DNA of 64,000 nucleotides from Bradyrhizobium liaoningense (GCF_018130825.1 NZ_JAFCJS010000003.1:124001-188000), one strand, 5' to 3'. Positions 10,897 through 20,279 are shown, counted from the first letter of the stretch. The notes: a model not told the origin generated them from the letters alone. Program-made: numbers and translations.

Positions 10897-12011
10897 TGCG
10901 GGCCGGTCCCGTCGCTCGGCGGCGGGGTCGGCGTGTCACTGGCCGGCGGCGGGCTGCTCTCCGGCGCGGCCTCGCGTCGCCGGCTCTCGCGCTGGGTGCG
11001 CGGCGCGGGACGTTCCTTCCGCGTCGAGATCCGCAGCCGCTTGACGCGGCGCGGATCGGCATCGAGCACCTCGACCTCGTAATTGCCGGGGCCCGAGATC
11101 ACCTCGCCGCGCACCGGCAGGCGTCCGACGAAGCTGACGAGATAGCCGCCGAGCGTCTCGACCTCCTCGCCGGCCTCGCCGGTGACGAAGTCGGCGCCGA
11201 TCACGGTGCGGACGTCGTCGAGGCTGGCGCGGGCATCGGCGATGAAGGCGTTGTCCGGCAGGCGCACGATCGAGGGCGGCTCGTCGCTGTCGTGCTCGTC
11301 GTCGATCTCGCCGACGATCTGCTCGACGATGTCCTCGATCGAGACCAGTCCGTCGCTGCCGCCATATTCGTCGACGACCAGCGCGAGGTGGATGCGGGTG
11401 GCCTGCATCTGCGCGAGCAGGTCGATCGCCCGCATCGACGGCGGCACGTAGAGCAGCTTGCGGATGATCCGCGCATCCTCGAGCGGCATCGCCAGATCGA
11501 CCGCGCGCAAATCGAGGCCGGCCGGCAGCGGCTTCTTGCGCTTGGTCTTGGTGGCCTCCGACACGCGCGCCCGCACGGTCATGAAGGCGAGCAAATCGCG
11601 GATGTGGACGATGCCGACGGGATCGTCGAGCGTCTCGTTGTAGACGACGAGGCGGGAATGGCCGGCGCTCTCGAAGCGGTCCATCAATTCGCCGAGCGGG
11701 ATGTCGCGCTTCACCGCGATGATGTCGGCGCGATGCACCATGACGTCGGCGATGCGGCGCTCGTGCAGGCCGAGGATGTTGCGCAGCATGGTGCGCTCGA
11801 CGGCGGAGAAGCCGGTGTCGTCGGGCGTGGTGGCGTCGAGCACGACCTGGAGATCGTCGCGCACCGATCCCGCCTTCCAGCCGAACAGCGTGCGGATGGC
11901 GCGCAGCAACCAGCTTTCCGCGGTCGGGCGCAGCACCTCGCCTGATGTCACCACGGCCGGCAGGTTGGGCGTGTTGCGGGGATTGTCGTGGGTAGGCTCG
12001 GAGTCGGGCAT
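10893..12011 (-). CDS. Hemolysin/CorC-family protein with paired CBS domains
   Basis: 372 residues from ATG 12011, one base after the ybeY stop codon. It has two CBS domains (about 95-150, MVHRADIIAVKRDI; and 165-225, LVVDEYGGSDGLVSIEDIVEQIVGE) and a C-terminal CorC_HlyC/transporter-associated domain ending in LGGYLVSFVGRLPVRGEV. There is no N-terminal DUF21 membrane domain, so it resembles CorC rather than YtfL/YfjD. CorC proteins are linked to magnesium/cobalt efflux and envelope stress. The Pro/Arg-rich tail is low complexity. Operon ybeY-corC-lnt. Confidence 0.92.
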   Translation of the reverse strand: MPDSEPTHDNPRNTPNLPAVVTSGEVLRPTAESWLLRAIRTLFGWKAGSVRDDLQVVLDATTPDDTGFSAVERTMLRNILGLHERRIADVMVHRADIIAVKRDIPLGELMDRFESAGHSRLVVYNETLDDPVGIVHIRDLLAFMTVRARVSEATKTKRKKPLPAGLDLRAVDLAMPLEDARIIRKLLYVPPSMRAIDLLAQMQATRIHLALVVDEYGGSDGLVSIEDIVEQIVGEIDDEHDSDEPPSIVRLPDNAFIADARASLDDVRTVIGADFVTGEAGEEVETLGGYLVSFVGRLPVRGEVISGPGNYEVEVLDADPRRVKRLRISTRKERPAPRTQRESRRREAAPESSPPPASDTPTPPPSDGTGPQ

Positions 12012-12012
12012 C

Positions 12013-12522
12013 TCAGTGCGTCCCCGGGCGGTCGGCATAGGGATCGGGGATGCCGAGATGGGCGAGGATCTCAGTCTCCAGCGCTTCCATCTCCTCGGCG
12101 TCGTCGTCGTTCTCGTGGTCGTAGCCGATCAGGTGCAGGAAGCCGTGCACGGCGAGATGGCTCAAATGATGCTCGAACGGCTTGTGTTCCTCGTCCGCCT
12201 CGCGCCGCATGGTCTCGTAGGCGATCGCGATGTCGCCGAGCATGCGCGGCGCATCGCCTTCCTTCCATTCGCCTTCCGGCTGGAGCGCCGGAAACGACAG
12301 CACGTTGGTCGGCTTGTCGATGCCGCGCCAGTTGCTGTTGAGGGTGCGGATGCCGGCATCATCGGTCAGCATCACCGCGACTTCGGCGTCGGCAACGTCT
12401 TCGTCGACGCTCTCGGCGGCGGCGGCGACCGCGCGCTGGATCACGGCTTCGGAATCGGGCTCGCGCTGCCAGCAATCGGCAACGACGAGGACCTCGGTCA
12501 TGGGAAGGTTCGGATGTGACAT
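12013..12522 (-). CDS. ybeY: Endoribonuclease YbeY (16S rRNA maturation)
   Basis: 169 residues. YbeY is a single-strand RNase needed for 16S rRNA 3'-end processing and ribosome quality control. The zinc-binding signature HGFLHLIGYDH (His-x3-His-x5-His) is at about 125-135. The preceding NVLSFPALQ and LGDIAIAYE segments are family hallmarks. The usual order phoH-ybeY-corC-lnt is intact. A second ATG at 12501 (MTEVLVV) is an alternative start. Confidence 0.96.
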   Translation of the reverse strand: MSHPNLPMTEVLVVADCWQREPDSEAVIQRAVAAAAESVDEDVADAEVAVMLTDDAGIRTLNSNWRGIDKPTNVLSFPALQPEGEWKEGDAPRMLGDIAIAYETMRREADEEHKPFEHHLSHLAVHGFLHLIGYDHENDDDAEEMEALETEILAHLGIPDPYADRPGTH

Positions 12523-12582
12523 TGTCTTTGTTCGGAACGAAGAGCGCCGTGTCTGCGCCCTCTTGGTCCGGCTGTTGTCCCG

Positions 12583-13638
12583 TCAGGATTTATCGGCGGC
12601 CGGCCGCTGCGGCGAACCCTCATAGGCGGCGACGATCCGCGCCACGAGCTCGTGGCGGATCACGTCCTCGGCTTTGAAATGAACTTGGGCAATGCCTTCG
12701 ACGCCGCCGAGCAGGCGCGTTGCCTCGGCAAGACCCGAGGTCTGGCCGTTCGGCAAATCGATCTGCGAGGGGTCGCCCGTCACGATCATGCGGCTGTTCT
12801 CGCCGAGACGCGTCAGGAACATCTTCATCTGCATCGACGTGGTGTTCTGCGCCTCGTCCAGGATGATGGCGGCATTGGTGAGCGTGCGGCCGCGCATGAA
12901 GGCGAGCGGCGCGATCTCGATCTCGCCGGTCTGCAGCGCGCGCTCGACGATGCGCGCGTCCATGAGGTCGTAGAGCGCGTCGTAGATCGGGCGCAGGTAA
13001 GGATCGACCTTCTCGCGGAGATCGCCGGGCAAAAAGCCGAGCCGCTCGCCGGCTTCCACCGCCGGGCGCGACAGGATGATCTTGTCGACCTCCTTGCGCT
13101 CGAACAGCTGCGCGGCATGCGCGACCGCGAGCCAGGTCTTGCCGGTGCCGGCGGGGCCGATGCCGAACACCAGTTCGTGGCGCTTCAGCGCGCGGATGTA
13201 GGAATCCTGCGCGGCCGTGCGCGCGCGCACCGGGCGCTTGCGCAAATTGATGCTGTCGAAGGTGGACTTGGCCGACTTGGCGTCGAACTCGAACAGCGAG
13301 CCCTGGGCGATCACGGCGCGGATCGCGCCTTCGACCTCGCCCTGGTCGAGATCCTGCCCCTTCACGGCCTGGGCGTAGAGCGTCTCCAGCACGCGGCGGG
13401 CGGCATCGCAGCCGTCGCGCGTGCCGCCGATGGTGATGTGGTTGCCCTTGGAGTCGACGACGACGCCGAGCCGCCGTTCGATCTGCGCGAGGTGCTGGCC
13501 GTACGGGCCGACCAGCGCGGAAGCGGCGCGGTTATCGTCGAAATCGATGACGACCTGGGTCTCGGGCGGAACTTGCATGTCGCGGTCAAATTTGCGGCTG
13601 GGAGCGATAGAAGACGAATCCGATGCGCTTTTTGGCAA
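12583..13638 (-). CDS. phoH: PhoH-like P-loop ATPase
   Basis: 351 residues. PhoH proteins are cytosolic ATPases, often with an RNA-binding KH-like N-terminus; this one has such a segment (about 28-100, LVGPYGQHLAQIERRLGV). Walker A is GPAGTGKTWLA (about 152-162) and Walker B IILDEAQNTT (about 250). The reading frame starts at TTG 13638 with a well placed GGAG inside the end of miaB; an ATG at 13578 would give a shorter N-terminus. It is part of the miaB-phoH-ybeY-corC-lnt group; partnership with YbeY in rRNA processing is inferred from this conserved linkage. Confidence 0.95.
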   Translation of the reverse strand: MPKSASDSSSIAPSRKFDRDMQVPPETQVVIDFDDNRAASALVGPYGQHLAQIERRLGVVVDSKGNHITIGGTRDGCDAARRVLETLYAQAVKGQDLDQGEVEGAIRAVIAQGSLFEFDAKSAKSTFDSINLRKRPVRARTAAQDSYIRALKRHELVFGIGPAGTGKTWLAVAHAAQLFERKEVDKIILSRPAVEAGERLGFLPGDLREKVDPYLRPIYDALYDLMDARIVERALQTGEIEIAPLAFMRGRTLTNAAIILDEAQNTTSMQMKMFLTRLGENSRMIVTGDPSQIDLPNGQTSGLAEATRLLGGVEGIAQVHFKAEDVIRHELVARIVAAYEGSPQRPAADKS

Positions 13639-13642
13639 GGGT

Positions 13643-15037
13643 TCAGGCTCCAGTGGCTTGCGATAAAGCGGGCTCGCGCGCGGTGTGCGCGGTCGCGAGC
13701 TCGCCGAGAAAGCTGTAGCGCTCGAGGCTGTCGATTCTGACAGCCAGGATTTGTCCGATGATGTCGGGCGAGGCCATCACATGCGCAGGTTGGAGAAAAG
13801 CGGTGCGGCCGACGATCTGGCCGTCCTTGCGCGCCGGACGCTCGAACAGCACATCGACCGTCGAGCCAATCGCAGCCTTGTTGAAGGCCGATTGCTGGCT
13901 GTCGATCAGTTCCTGGAGCCGCTCCAATCGCTGGTCCATCTCGGCGGGGGACACCGTCTCCTGCATGTCCGCGGCCGGCGTTCCCGGCCGGGCGGAGTAT
14001 TTGAACGAATATGCTGCAGCGTAGCCGATTTGCGTGACAAGCGCGAGGGTGGCAAGAAAATCTTGCTCGCTTTCGCCGGGGAAGCCGACGATGAAATCTG
14101 ATGAAAAAGCAATGTCTTGGCGGGCGGTACGGAAACGGTCGATGACACGCCGATAATCATCGGCGGTATGTTTCCGGTTCATGGCGGCGAGAATCCGGTC
14201 CGAGCCCGACTGCACCGGCAGGTGCACGAACGGCATCAGGGCATCGAGATCGCGATGCGCCGCAATCAAACTGTCATCGACGTCGCGGGGGTGGCTGGTC
14301 GAATAGCGCAGCCGCGCGATGCCTGGAATCGCCGCCAGATGTTCGAGCAACCGGCCGAGCGGCCAGGTTTTTCCGTCCGGTCCCTCGCCGTGATAGGCGT
14401 TGACGTTCTGCCCGATCAAGGTGAGCTCGCGGACGCCGTTGTCGGCAAGCCGCTTCACGTCGTCGACGATCTTCGCCACCGGGCGCGAGACTTCGGCGCC
14501 ACGGGTGTAAGGCACGACGCAGAAGGTGCAGAACTTGTCGCAGCCTTCCTGCACGGTGACGAAAGCGGAAATGCCGCGCCCGCGGATCGCGGCGGGCTTC
14601 GGCTGGGCCAGGAAGCCGAATTTGTCCTCGGCCGGAAATTCGGTCTCGATCGCGCGGCCTTCGCTGCCGGCGCGCTTCAGGAGCTCCGGCAGATGATGAT
14701 AGCTCTGCGGTCCCACCACGACGTCGACCACCGGCGCGCGGCGCACGATCTCCTCGCCCTCGGCCTGCGCCACGCAGCCCGCGACCGCGATCTGCATCGC
14801 GCGGCCCCCGCGCGCGGCCTCGTCCTTGGCGACGCGTAGCCGCCCGAGCTCGGAATAGACCTTTTCCGAGGCCTTCTCGCGGATATGGCAGGTGTTGAGG
14901 ATGACGAGATCGGCCTCCTCGGCGCTCGCCGTCTCCACGAATCCCTCCGGAGCCAGCGTGTCCACCATGCGCTGGGCATCGTAGACGTTCATCTGGCAGC
15001 CATATGATTTGATGTGCAGCTTGCGCGGCGGCGTCAT
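13643..15037 (-). CDS. miaB: tRNA-2-methylthio-N6-dimethylallyladenosine synthase MiaB
   Basis: 464 residues. MiaB is a radical-SAM methylthiotransferase acting on i6A37 of tRNAs. The N-terminal UPF0004 domain shows the auxiliary cluster cysteines in [10 protein letters not shown] (Cys14), [10 protein letters not shown] (near 50) and VAGCVAQ (near 87). The radical SAM CxxxCxxC is [17 protein letters not shown] (near 165). The C-terminal TRAM domain starts near GSTVDVLFE. The ATG at 15037 begins [15 protein letters not shown] family C palindromic repeat fills the gap upstream. Confidence 0.97.
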   Translation of the reverse strand: MTPPRKLHIKSYGCQMNVYDAQRMVDTLAPEGFVETASAEEADLVILNTCHIREKASEKVYSELGRLRVAKDEAARGGRAMQIAVAGCVAQAEGEEIVRRAPVVDVVVGPQSYHHLPELLKRAGSEGRAIETEFPAEDKFGFLAQPKPAAIRGRGISAFVTVQEGCDKFCTFCVVPYTRGAEVSRPVAKIVDDVKRLADNGVRELTLIGQNVNAYHGEGPDGKTWPLGRLLEHLAAIPGIARLRYSTSHPRDVDDSLIAAHRDLDALMPFVHLPVQSGSDRILAAMNRKHTADDYRRVIDRFRTARQDIAFSSDFIVGFPGESEQDFLATLALVTQIGYAAAYSFKYSARPGTPAADMQETVSPAEMDQRLERLQELIDSQQSAFNKAAIGSTVDVLFERPARKDGQIVGRTAFLQPAHVMASPDIIGQILAVRIDSLERYSFLGELATAHTAREPALSQATGA

Positions 15038-15118
15038 GGAACCCGAAATGGCGGTGGAGGACGGCCCTCAGATATAGGCTGGAGGGCCGAAAATCCAGCG
15101 AATGGAGGCATTTTCAGC

Positions 15119-15213
15119 CGTCATTCCGGGGCGCGCGCCAGCGCGAACCCGGAATCTCGGCCAAAACCTCTGGATTCCGGGTTCACGCGCTGGGCGCGTG
15201 CCCCGGAATGACG
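15119..15213. repeat. Family C palindromic repeat, copy 1
   Basis: A 95-bp inverted repeat whose ends read GTCATTCCGGGGCGCG and CGTGCCCCGGAATGACG, with inner arms around GCGCGAACCCGGAAT and TGGATTCCGGGTTCACGCGC. Two further copies are at 62338 and 63041. It lies between miaB and the HAD hydrolase gene. No ORF of its own. Confidence 0.85.
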
Positions 15214-15228
15214 CCCCAGCGGCGGAAA

Positions 15229-15909
15229 TCAGCCCGCCAGGGCCTCCGTCTCGACCCGCCGCACCAGTTCCGGCAATTGCCGCATATCGTCAAAGGTCAG
15301 TGCGGCGCCGGCAGCCCGCAGCCTTTCGGCATGGCCCGGGGGGCAGTGGCTGCCGCCGTGAAAGCCCAGCACGGTCATTCCGGCGGCGTGCGCGCCGGTC
15401 ACCCCGGGGACGCTGTCCTCGATCACGAGGCACCGCTCCGGTGCGACCTTCATCTGCGCGGCGGCGAATAGGAAGAGATCGGGTGCGGGCTTGCCGCGCG
15501 CGACCTGGCTCGCCGAAAAGATGTGTGGGGCGAGCAGGTCGTGGAGCCCGGCGCACGTCAGGCCGTGATGGATCTTGTTCGGCGTGCCGCTCGATGCCAC
15601 GCATCTCGGCAAATCGATCGCGGCGATCGCCGCGGCGACATGGGTGATTGGTTGCAGATCGCTGGCGTAGAATTGCAGCGTGGCCGCATTCACTTGGCTC
15701 TCGAGATCGTCGGGAAGACTGCGGCCGATCTCCTGCTCGACCATCCGCCGCGCGTCTTTCTCGGAGACGCCGAGGAAGCGCACCAACACCTGCTCCGACG
15801 TGATCGGATAGCCGTGCCGCGTCAGCACATCCGCATGCGCGCGACAGGAAATGACCTCGCTGTCCACGAGCACGCCGTCGCAATCGAAGATTATCAGTTC
15901 GACAGCCAC
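15229..15909 (-). CDS. HAD-superfamily phosphatase (beta-phosphoglucomutase/gph-like)
   Basis: 226 residues, GTG start. HAD motif I is FDCDGVLVDSE (Asp9 and Asp11), motif II CVASSGTP, motif III the Lys of GKPAPDLF, motif IV LVIEDSVPGVTGAHAAGM. The alpha-helical cap between motif I and II (residues about 15-85) makes it subclass I, as in phosphoglycolate phosphatase and beta-phosphoglucomutase. Substrate not inferable. It starts 4 bp after the fur stop codon and probably shares its transcript. Confidence 0.9.
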   Translation of the reverse strand: MAVELIIFDCDGVLVDSEVISCRAHADVLTRHGYPITSEQVLVRFLGVSEKDARRMVEQEIGRSLPDDLESQVNAATLQFYASDLQPITHVAAAIAAIDLPRCVASSGTPNKIHHGLTCAGLHDLLAPHIFSASQVARGKPAPDLFLFAAAQMKVAPERCLVIEDSVPGVTGAHAAGMTVLGFHGGSHCPPGHAERLRAAGAALTFDDMRQLPELVRRVETEALAG

Positions 15910-15913
15910 TAGA

Positions 15914-16402
15914 TCAGGACGTCGGCTTGTCGTCGTCGAGCGGGACGCAATAGAGCTCGAGCCGATGGTCGACCAGCTTGTAGCCGAGCTTGCGGGCGAT
16001 CTCCGCCTGAAGCTTCTCGATCTCTTCGGAGGTGAATTCGATCACCTTGCCGTCGCGCAGATTGATGAGGTGGTCGTGATGGCTGTCGCGCATCGTCTCA
16101 TAGCGCGCGCGGCCCTCGCGAAAATCATGGCGTTCGATGATACCGGCATCCTCGAACAGCTTGACGGTGCGATACACGGTCGAGATCGAGATCTTGTCGT
16201 CGACGGCAACGCAGCGCCGGTACAATTCCTCGACGTCGGGATGATCGACCGCCTCCGCGAGCACGCGGGCGATGACACGGCGCTGCTCGGTCATGCGCAT
16301 GCCGGTGGCGGCACAGCGCGCCTCGATGCCGGACGCCTTGGATGCGGAAGAGGGTTTCAGTGCGGTCATGATCTGTCTGCCTGACGGGGCGCTTTCTGCC
16401 AT
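15914..16402 (-). CDS. fur: Fur-family metalloregulator (Fur/Mur type)
   Basis: 162 residues. The N-terminal winged helix has MRMTEQRRVIARVL and ISISTVYRTVKLFED; the C-terminal dimerisation domain has the metal-binding MRDSHHDHLINLRDGKVIEF. There is no CxxC zinc site (only a lone YCVPL Cys) and no GCPWHD haem regulatory motif, so it is not Irr. In Bradyrhizobium the canonical Fur acts on manganese genes such as mntH (Mur-like behaviour); applying this here is inference. An in-frame ATG at 16369 (MTALKPSS) is another possible start. It follows rimI by 5 bp in a tsaB-rimI-fur-HAD string. Confidence 0.88.
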   Translation of the reverse strand: MAESAPSGRQIMTALKPSSASKASGIEARCAATGMRMTEQRRVIARVLAEAVDHPDVEELYRRCVAVDDKISISTVYRTVKLFEDAGIIERHDFREGRARYETMRDSHHDHLINLRDGKVIEFTSEEIEKLQAEIARKLGYKLVDHRLELYCVPLDDDKPTS

Positions 16403-16407
16403 CGATG

Positions 16408-16893
16408 TTACGACAAGTCACGTCGCATCAGAAGGGCGTTCAATTGTTCCCCATTCGGCTGCTTATAGTAGCGTTCGCGGCGTCCGACCACCATGAATCC
16501 GGCCCGGTCGTAGAGTCGCCGCGCCGGCTGGTTATTTTCCTCAACTTCGAGAAATATCGTGCGCACGCCGCGCCCCGCGAGATGGCCGAGATGGGTCATC
16601 AGCAGCGTGCGGGACAGGCCGCGGCCGCGATGCGCCTGGTCGACCGCGACCGAGAGGATCTCGGCCTCGTCCGCGCCGATCCGCGAGACGGCAAAGCCGA
16701 TGATCTTGCGGCCGAGGCGCAACCGATGCACGAGCGTGTTGCGCTCGCTGATCATGCTCTCGAACTCGCCTTCGCCCCAGCCATGCGCGAAGGAAGCGCC
16801 GTGTAGCTGCGCCAGCCGCGCGGCATCGCGCAAGGAAACCGGCTCGACGGCGGCCGTGCCGCCGCGCCACCATTCCGACAGCCATCCCATCAT
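16408..16893 (-). CDS. rimI: Ribosomal-protein-alanine N-acetyltransferase RimI
   Basis: 161 residues. GNAT fold with the acetyl-CoA loop in VAVDQAHRGRGLSRTLL (about 77-93) and the C-terminal NQPARRLYDRAGFMVVGRRERYY typical of RimI. The family acetylates the N-terminus of ribosomal protein S18. The ATG at 16893 overlaps the tsaB stop (ATGATGG arrangement), a 4-bp coupling that is conserved for tsaB-rimI in many bacteria; this decides the start although the frame is open further upstream. Confidence 0.93.
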   Translation of the reverse strand: MMGWLSEWWRGGTAAVEPVSLRDAARLAQLHGASFAHGWGEGEFESMISERNTLVHRLRLGRKIIGFAVSRIGADEAEILSVAVDQAHRGRGLSRTLLMTHLGHLAGRGVRTIFLEVEENNQPARRLYDRAGFMVVGRRERYYKQPNGEQLNALLMRRDLS

Positions 16894-17582
16894 GAGCTTG
16901 CGGCTTGTGCGAGCGGCGGAGTTGCGGCCGGCTTTGCGTCGGGCGCCTTCAGGTAGAACGGCCGCGCCGGATTCGTTTCGGGATCCGCCGCAGCGCCGAG
17001 CCATGCGACCCAGCCGATGTCGGGGGCGGGCTGCGCGTCGACCGCGACCGGCGGCGGCGCATCCTTCGGCCAGCGATCGGCGAGGATGTTCGCGGCATTG
17101 CCGACCAGATGCGGCGCGCCGAATTGCGAGGCCGCGATCGCATCATTGATGGGCGCGATGCCCGGCCGCACCAGCAGGCTGCCGTCGCCGGCGACGACCT
17201 GGAAATAGACGTGATCGTGCCGCGCATCGATCGCGGAGATCACCGGCGCCGGTTTGCTCTGGCCGACGACGGTGGCGGCATAGGCCGACAGCGTCGTCAG
17301 CCCGACCGCCGGACGTTTCGCCGCAAGCGCAAGGCCGCGCGCGGCCGAGATGCCGACACGCAGGCCGGTGAAGCTGCCCGGGCCGACGGTGACGGCGATG
17401 CGGTCGAGCGAGGTGAAGGCGAGATTGGCCGATTGCATCACGCGCGCGATCATCGGCATCAGCGCCTCGGCGTGGCCGCGCTTCATGAGCAGCGATTCTT
17501 GCGCGAGGAGCTCGCCGGCGTCGGTGTCGAGCACGGCCGCCGCGCACGCCTCGAGCGCAGTATCGATGGCAAGGATCAGCAT
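16890..17582 (-). CDS. tsaB: tRNA threonylcarbamoyladenosine biosynthesis protein TsaB
   Basis: 230 residues. TsaB is the inactive ASKHA-fold partner of TsaD in the t6A37 synthase. The N-terminus MLILAIDTALEACAAAVLD and the signature RIAVTVGPGSFTGLRVGISAARGL split across residues 60-85 are diagnostic. It has the full-length C-terminal lobe. It is coupled to rimI. The 190-bp gap upstream contains a family A repeat. Confidence 0.94.
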   Translation of the reverse strand: MLILAIDTALEACAAAVLDTDAGELLAQESLLMKRGHAEALMPMIARVMQSANLAFTSLDRIAVTVGPGSFTGLRVGISAARGLALAAKRPAVGLTTLSAYAATVVGQSKPAPVISAIDARHDHVYFQVVAGDGSLLVRPGIAPINDAIAASQFGAPHLVGNAANILADRWPKDAPPPVAVDAQPAPDIGWVAWLGAAADPETNPARPFYLKAPDAKPAATPPLAQAASS

Positions 17583-17683
17583 GGAATAGCGAATGGCGAG
17601 TGGCGAATGGAGAGCAGTCTAGCGAACCGAGCGCCTATCCGCCATTCATCACGCACGATTTGCAGGCCCCCAAATGCCCTACT

Positions 17684-17765
17684 TCGTAGGGTGGGCAAAG
17701 CGAAGCGTGCCCACCACAACCGTTTCGGTGGGCACGGCGCAAGCGCGCCTTTGCCCACCCTACGA
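17684..17765. repeat. Family A palindromic repeat, copy 1
   Basis: An inverted repeat of about 80 bp: TCGTAGGGTGGGCAAAGCG at the left, CGCCTTTGCCCACCCTACGA at the right, with inner arms GCGTGCCCACC and GGTGGGCACGGCG. Other copies are at 34368, 44086 and 55261. It lies between tsaB and the nfu gene. Confidence 0.88.
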
Positions 17766-17773
17766 CAGCTCGA

Positions 17774-18343
17774 TTACATCGGCCGGACTTCGACCACGTC
17801 GGGCACGAAGTGCTTGAGCAGGTTCTGGATACCGTGCTGGAGCGTTGCGGTCGATGACGGGCAGCCGGAGCAGGCGCCCTTCATGTTGAGATAGACGATG
17901 CCGTCCTTGAAGCCGCGGAAGGTGATGTCGCCGCCGTCATTGGCGACCGCCGGCCGCACGCGGGTCTCGATCAGATCCTTGATCATGTCGACCGTCTCGG
18001 CATCGGCCTCGTCGAAGAACTCGTCCTCGTCGTCGAGATCGACATCGCTGTGTGCTTCGCCGCCGGCGAGCAGCGGCGCGCCGGACATGTAGTGCTCCAT
18101 GATGGCGCCGAGGATCGCGGGCTTGAGCTGCTGCCATTCACCGCTCGCCTTGGTCACGGTGATGAAGTCCGATCCGTAGAACACGCCGGTAACGCCGGGC
18201 ACCTCGAACAGCTTCTCGGCCAGCGGCGACCGCGCGGCCGATTCGCGGCTCGAAAATTCCATCGGGCTGCCGTCGACCACGACGCGGCCGGGAATGAACT
18301 TCAGCGTGGCGGGATTGGGGGTGGCTTCGGTTTGAATGAACAT
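17774..18343 (-). CDS. NifU/Nfu-family Fe-S cluster scaffold protein
   Basis: 189 residues from ATG 18343 (MFIQTEATPNPATLKF), the conserved family start; the frame is open 16 codons further upstream. The Nfu N-terminal domain (1-90) includes VPGVTGVFYGSDFITVTK; an acidic linker (DVDLDDEDEFFDE) joins the NifU-like C-terminal domain with GACSGCPSSTATLQ, whose CxxC carries a 4Fe-4S cluster in the dimer. It delivers clusters to apo-proteins. It sits in the conserved murJ-trpS-usp-nfu-tsaB order. Confidence 0.95.
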   Translation of the reverse strand: MFIQTEATPNPATLKFIPGRVVVDGSPMEFSSRESAARSPLAEKLFEVPGVTGVFYGSDFITVTKASGEWQQLKPAILGAIMEHYMSGAPLLAGGEAHSDVDLDDEDEFFDEADAETVDMIKDLIETRVRPAVANDGGDITFRGFKDGIVYLNMKGACSGCPSSTATLQHGIQNLLKHFVPDVVEVRPM

Positions 18344-18470
18344 GGTTTTCTCCAGACGTCGCCGGTTCAAGGCCGGCGCGTGCTCTATCACCTAGCAGAT
18401 GGCGACGGGGAACGCACGGTCAAGGGGAGGGGGAAATTTCGCTTATAAATTTCAGTGAGTTAGGGCGCTT

Positions 18471-18618
18471 CTTACCCTCCCCTGGAGGGGGAGGGTCGGC
18501 GCGAAGCGCCGGGGTGGGGTGATCTCTCTGCACGGGCACTGTCGGATGGGGAAACACCGTCACCCCACACCGCTCGCGCTGCGCGCGATCGACCCTCCCC
18601 CTCCAGGGGAGGGTAAGA
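18471..18618. repeat. Family B palindromic repeat, copy 1
   Basis: A long inverted repeat of about 150 bp. The left arm begins CTTACCCTCCCCTGGAGGGG and continues GGGGTGGGGTGA; the right arm is its mirror, CACCCCACACCGCTCGCG then CCTCCAGGGGAGGGTAAG. Related copies are at 61320 and, in short form, 37274. It fills the gap between usp and nfu and could act as a bidirectional hairpin. Confidence 0.88.
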
Positions 18619-18624
18619 GACCAC

Positions 18625-19119
18625 CTACGACAGCGAATCCACGCTTTGGTCGCTCAGGGCGCCCGAGATGATCGTCACCGGCACCGGGAACGAGCCGAGC
18701 GCATGCGCCAGCAGCGCGACCAGCGGTCCCGGACCCTCCGCGCCGGGATTGGCGGCGAGCACCAGCATGGCGATGTCAGGGTCCTCGTCGATGACAGCGA
18801 GCAGCTGTTCCATCGCGGCGCCTTCGCGGATCACCCGTTCCGGTGTTATTGCGGCGATGCCGTTGGCTCTCCCGGCGGCGCGGTCGAGCGCGGCCTCCGC
18901 GGCCTCCTGCGCCTCGGCGCGCATGATGTCGGCGACCCCAAGCCATTCCTGGGTTTGCTCCTCGGGCTCGATGATGCGCAGCATCACCACGCCGCCGGCG
19001 GCTCGGATCGCCCAGCGGCTGGCGTAATAGACCGCACGATCCCATTCGGCGCTGTCGTCGACGACGACGAGGCATTTGGGCTTGTGACCCGGCTCGAAGC
19101 AAAGTCGCTTGCTGGTCAT
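18625..19119 (-). CDS. Universal stress protein family protein
   Basis: 164 residues from ATG 19119. The UspA fold is suggested by KCLVVVDDSAEWDRAVYYASRWA at the N-terminus, a central VVMLRIIEP strand, and DIAMLVLAANPGAEGPGPLVALLAH near the end, where the canonical ATP-binding G-x2-G-x9-G(S/T) would be; the match is loose. The position between trpS and nfu is conserved in Rhizobiales. Function is general stress; nothing more specific can be read. Confidence 0.85.
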   Translation of the reverse strand: MTSKRLCFEPGHKPKCLVVVDDSAEWDRAVYYASRWAIRAAGGVVMLRIIEPEEQTQEWLGVADIMRAEAQEAAEAALDRAAGRANGIAAITPERVIREGAAMEQLLAVIDEDPDIAMLVLAANPGAEGPGPLVALLAHALGSFPVPVTIISGALSDQSVDSLS

Positions 19120-19226
19120 GCATGTCCCGGCATGTGCACGGCCGACATGCTGCCACACTCCCGCAATGTTTGGGAGAGGCGAAGCGGGCCGGCGCAATGG
19201 CGCCAGCCGGTCTTGCGAAGCGCGCC

Positions 19227-20279
19227 TTAGCGCCGGCGGATGAAGCCGACGATGTCCTTCGAGAGCTTCATGGTCTCGTCGGCGATGGCGCGGGCCCGGT
19301 CGGAACCCTCGTTCAGGATCGTGTCGATATGGCCGGGGTCGGCGACGAGGCGCTTCATCTCGCCGGCGATCGGCGCGAGCTTGGTGACGCACAGCTCCGC
19401 CAGCGCGTTCTTGAAGCTGGAGAACTGGCCGCCGCCGAAATCGCGGAGCACGTCGGCCTTGGAACGGCCGGAGAGCGCGGCGAAGATGCCGACGAGATTG
19501 TCGGCCTCGGGGCGTGCTTCCAGGCCCTTCTCTTCCGTCGGCAGCGGCTCCGGATCGGTCTTCGCCTTGCGGATCTTCTGCGCGATCGTGTCAGCATCGT
19601 CGGTGAGGTTGATGCGCGAATTGTCGGAGGCATCCGACTTCGACATCTTCTTGGTGCCGTCGCGCAGGCTCATCACGCGCGTCGCCGGGCCCGTGATCAA
19701 GGGTTCCGGCAGCGGGAAGAACAGGCCGTCATTGGCGCCGTGGCTGCGGATCGAGTCGCCGAAATCGTTGTTGAACTTCTGCGCGATGTCGCGCGAGAGC
19801 TCGAGATGCTGCTTCTGGTCCTCGCCCACGGGAACGTGGGTGGCGCGGTAGAGCAGGATGTCGGCGGCCATCAGCACGGGATAGTCGAACAGCCCCACGG
19901 ACGCGTTCTCGCGGTCCTTGCCGGCCTTCTCCTTGAACTGGGTCATGCGGCCGAGCCAGCCCATGCGCGCGACGCAGTTGAAGATCCAGGCGAGCTCGGC
20001 GTGTCCCGAGACCTGGCTCTGGTTGAACACGATGTGCTTCTTCGGATCGATGCCGGCGGCGATGAACGCCGCCGTCACCTCGCGGGTGTTGCGCGCGAGC
20101 TCGACCGGTCCGCCCCAGACGTCCACGCCTTGCGTGATCGCGTGCATGTCGACGACGCAATAGATACAGTTGTGGGTTTCCTGCATCTTCACGAAGTTGA
20201 CGATGGCGCCGAGATAATTGCCGAGGTGCAGATTGCCCGTCGGCTGGACGCCCGAAAAGACCCGTTCAACGAATGGCAT
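19227..20279 (-). CDS. trpS: Tryptophanyl-tRNA synthetase
   Basis: 350 residues from ATG 20279 ([15 protein letters not shown]). Class I signatures are the HIGH variant [11 protein letters not shown] (about 15-25) and KMSKS in [13 protein letters not shown] (near 205). AELAWIFNC and [15 protein letters not shown] are family-typical. It charges tRNA-Trp in the cytosol. It is preceded by murJ and followed by the stress protein in the conserved order. Confidence 0.97.
   Translation of the reverse strand: MPFVERVFSGVQPTGNLHLGNYLGAIVNFVKMQETHNCIYCVVDMHAITQGVDVWGGPVELARNTREVTAAFIAAGIDPKKHIVFNQSQVSGHAELAWIFNCVARMGWLGRMTQFKEKAGKDRENASVGLFDYPVLMAADILLYRATHVPVGEDQKQHLELSRDIAQKFNNDFGDSIRSHGANDGLFFPLPEPLITGPATRVMSLRDGTKKMSKSDASDNSRINLTDDADTIAQKIRKAKTDPEPLPTEEKGLEARPEADNLVGIFAALSGRSKADVLRDFGGGQFSSFKNALAELCVTKLAPIAGEMKRLVADPGHIDTILNEGSDRARAIADETMKLSKDIVGFIRRR

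Noticed and set aside
9547..11082. 511-codon plus-strand frame across lnt and the CBS gene
   Set aside because: Antisense shadow spanning two genes with clear minus-strand function.
18471..18618. CRISPR array
   Set aside because: The repeats are inverted, not direct with spacers, and there are no cas genes.
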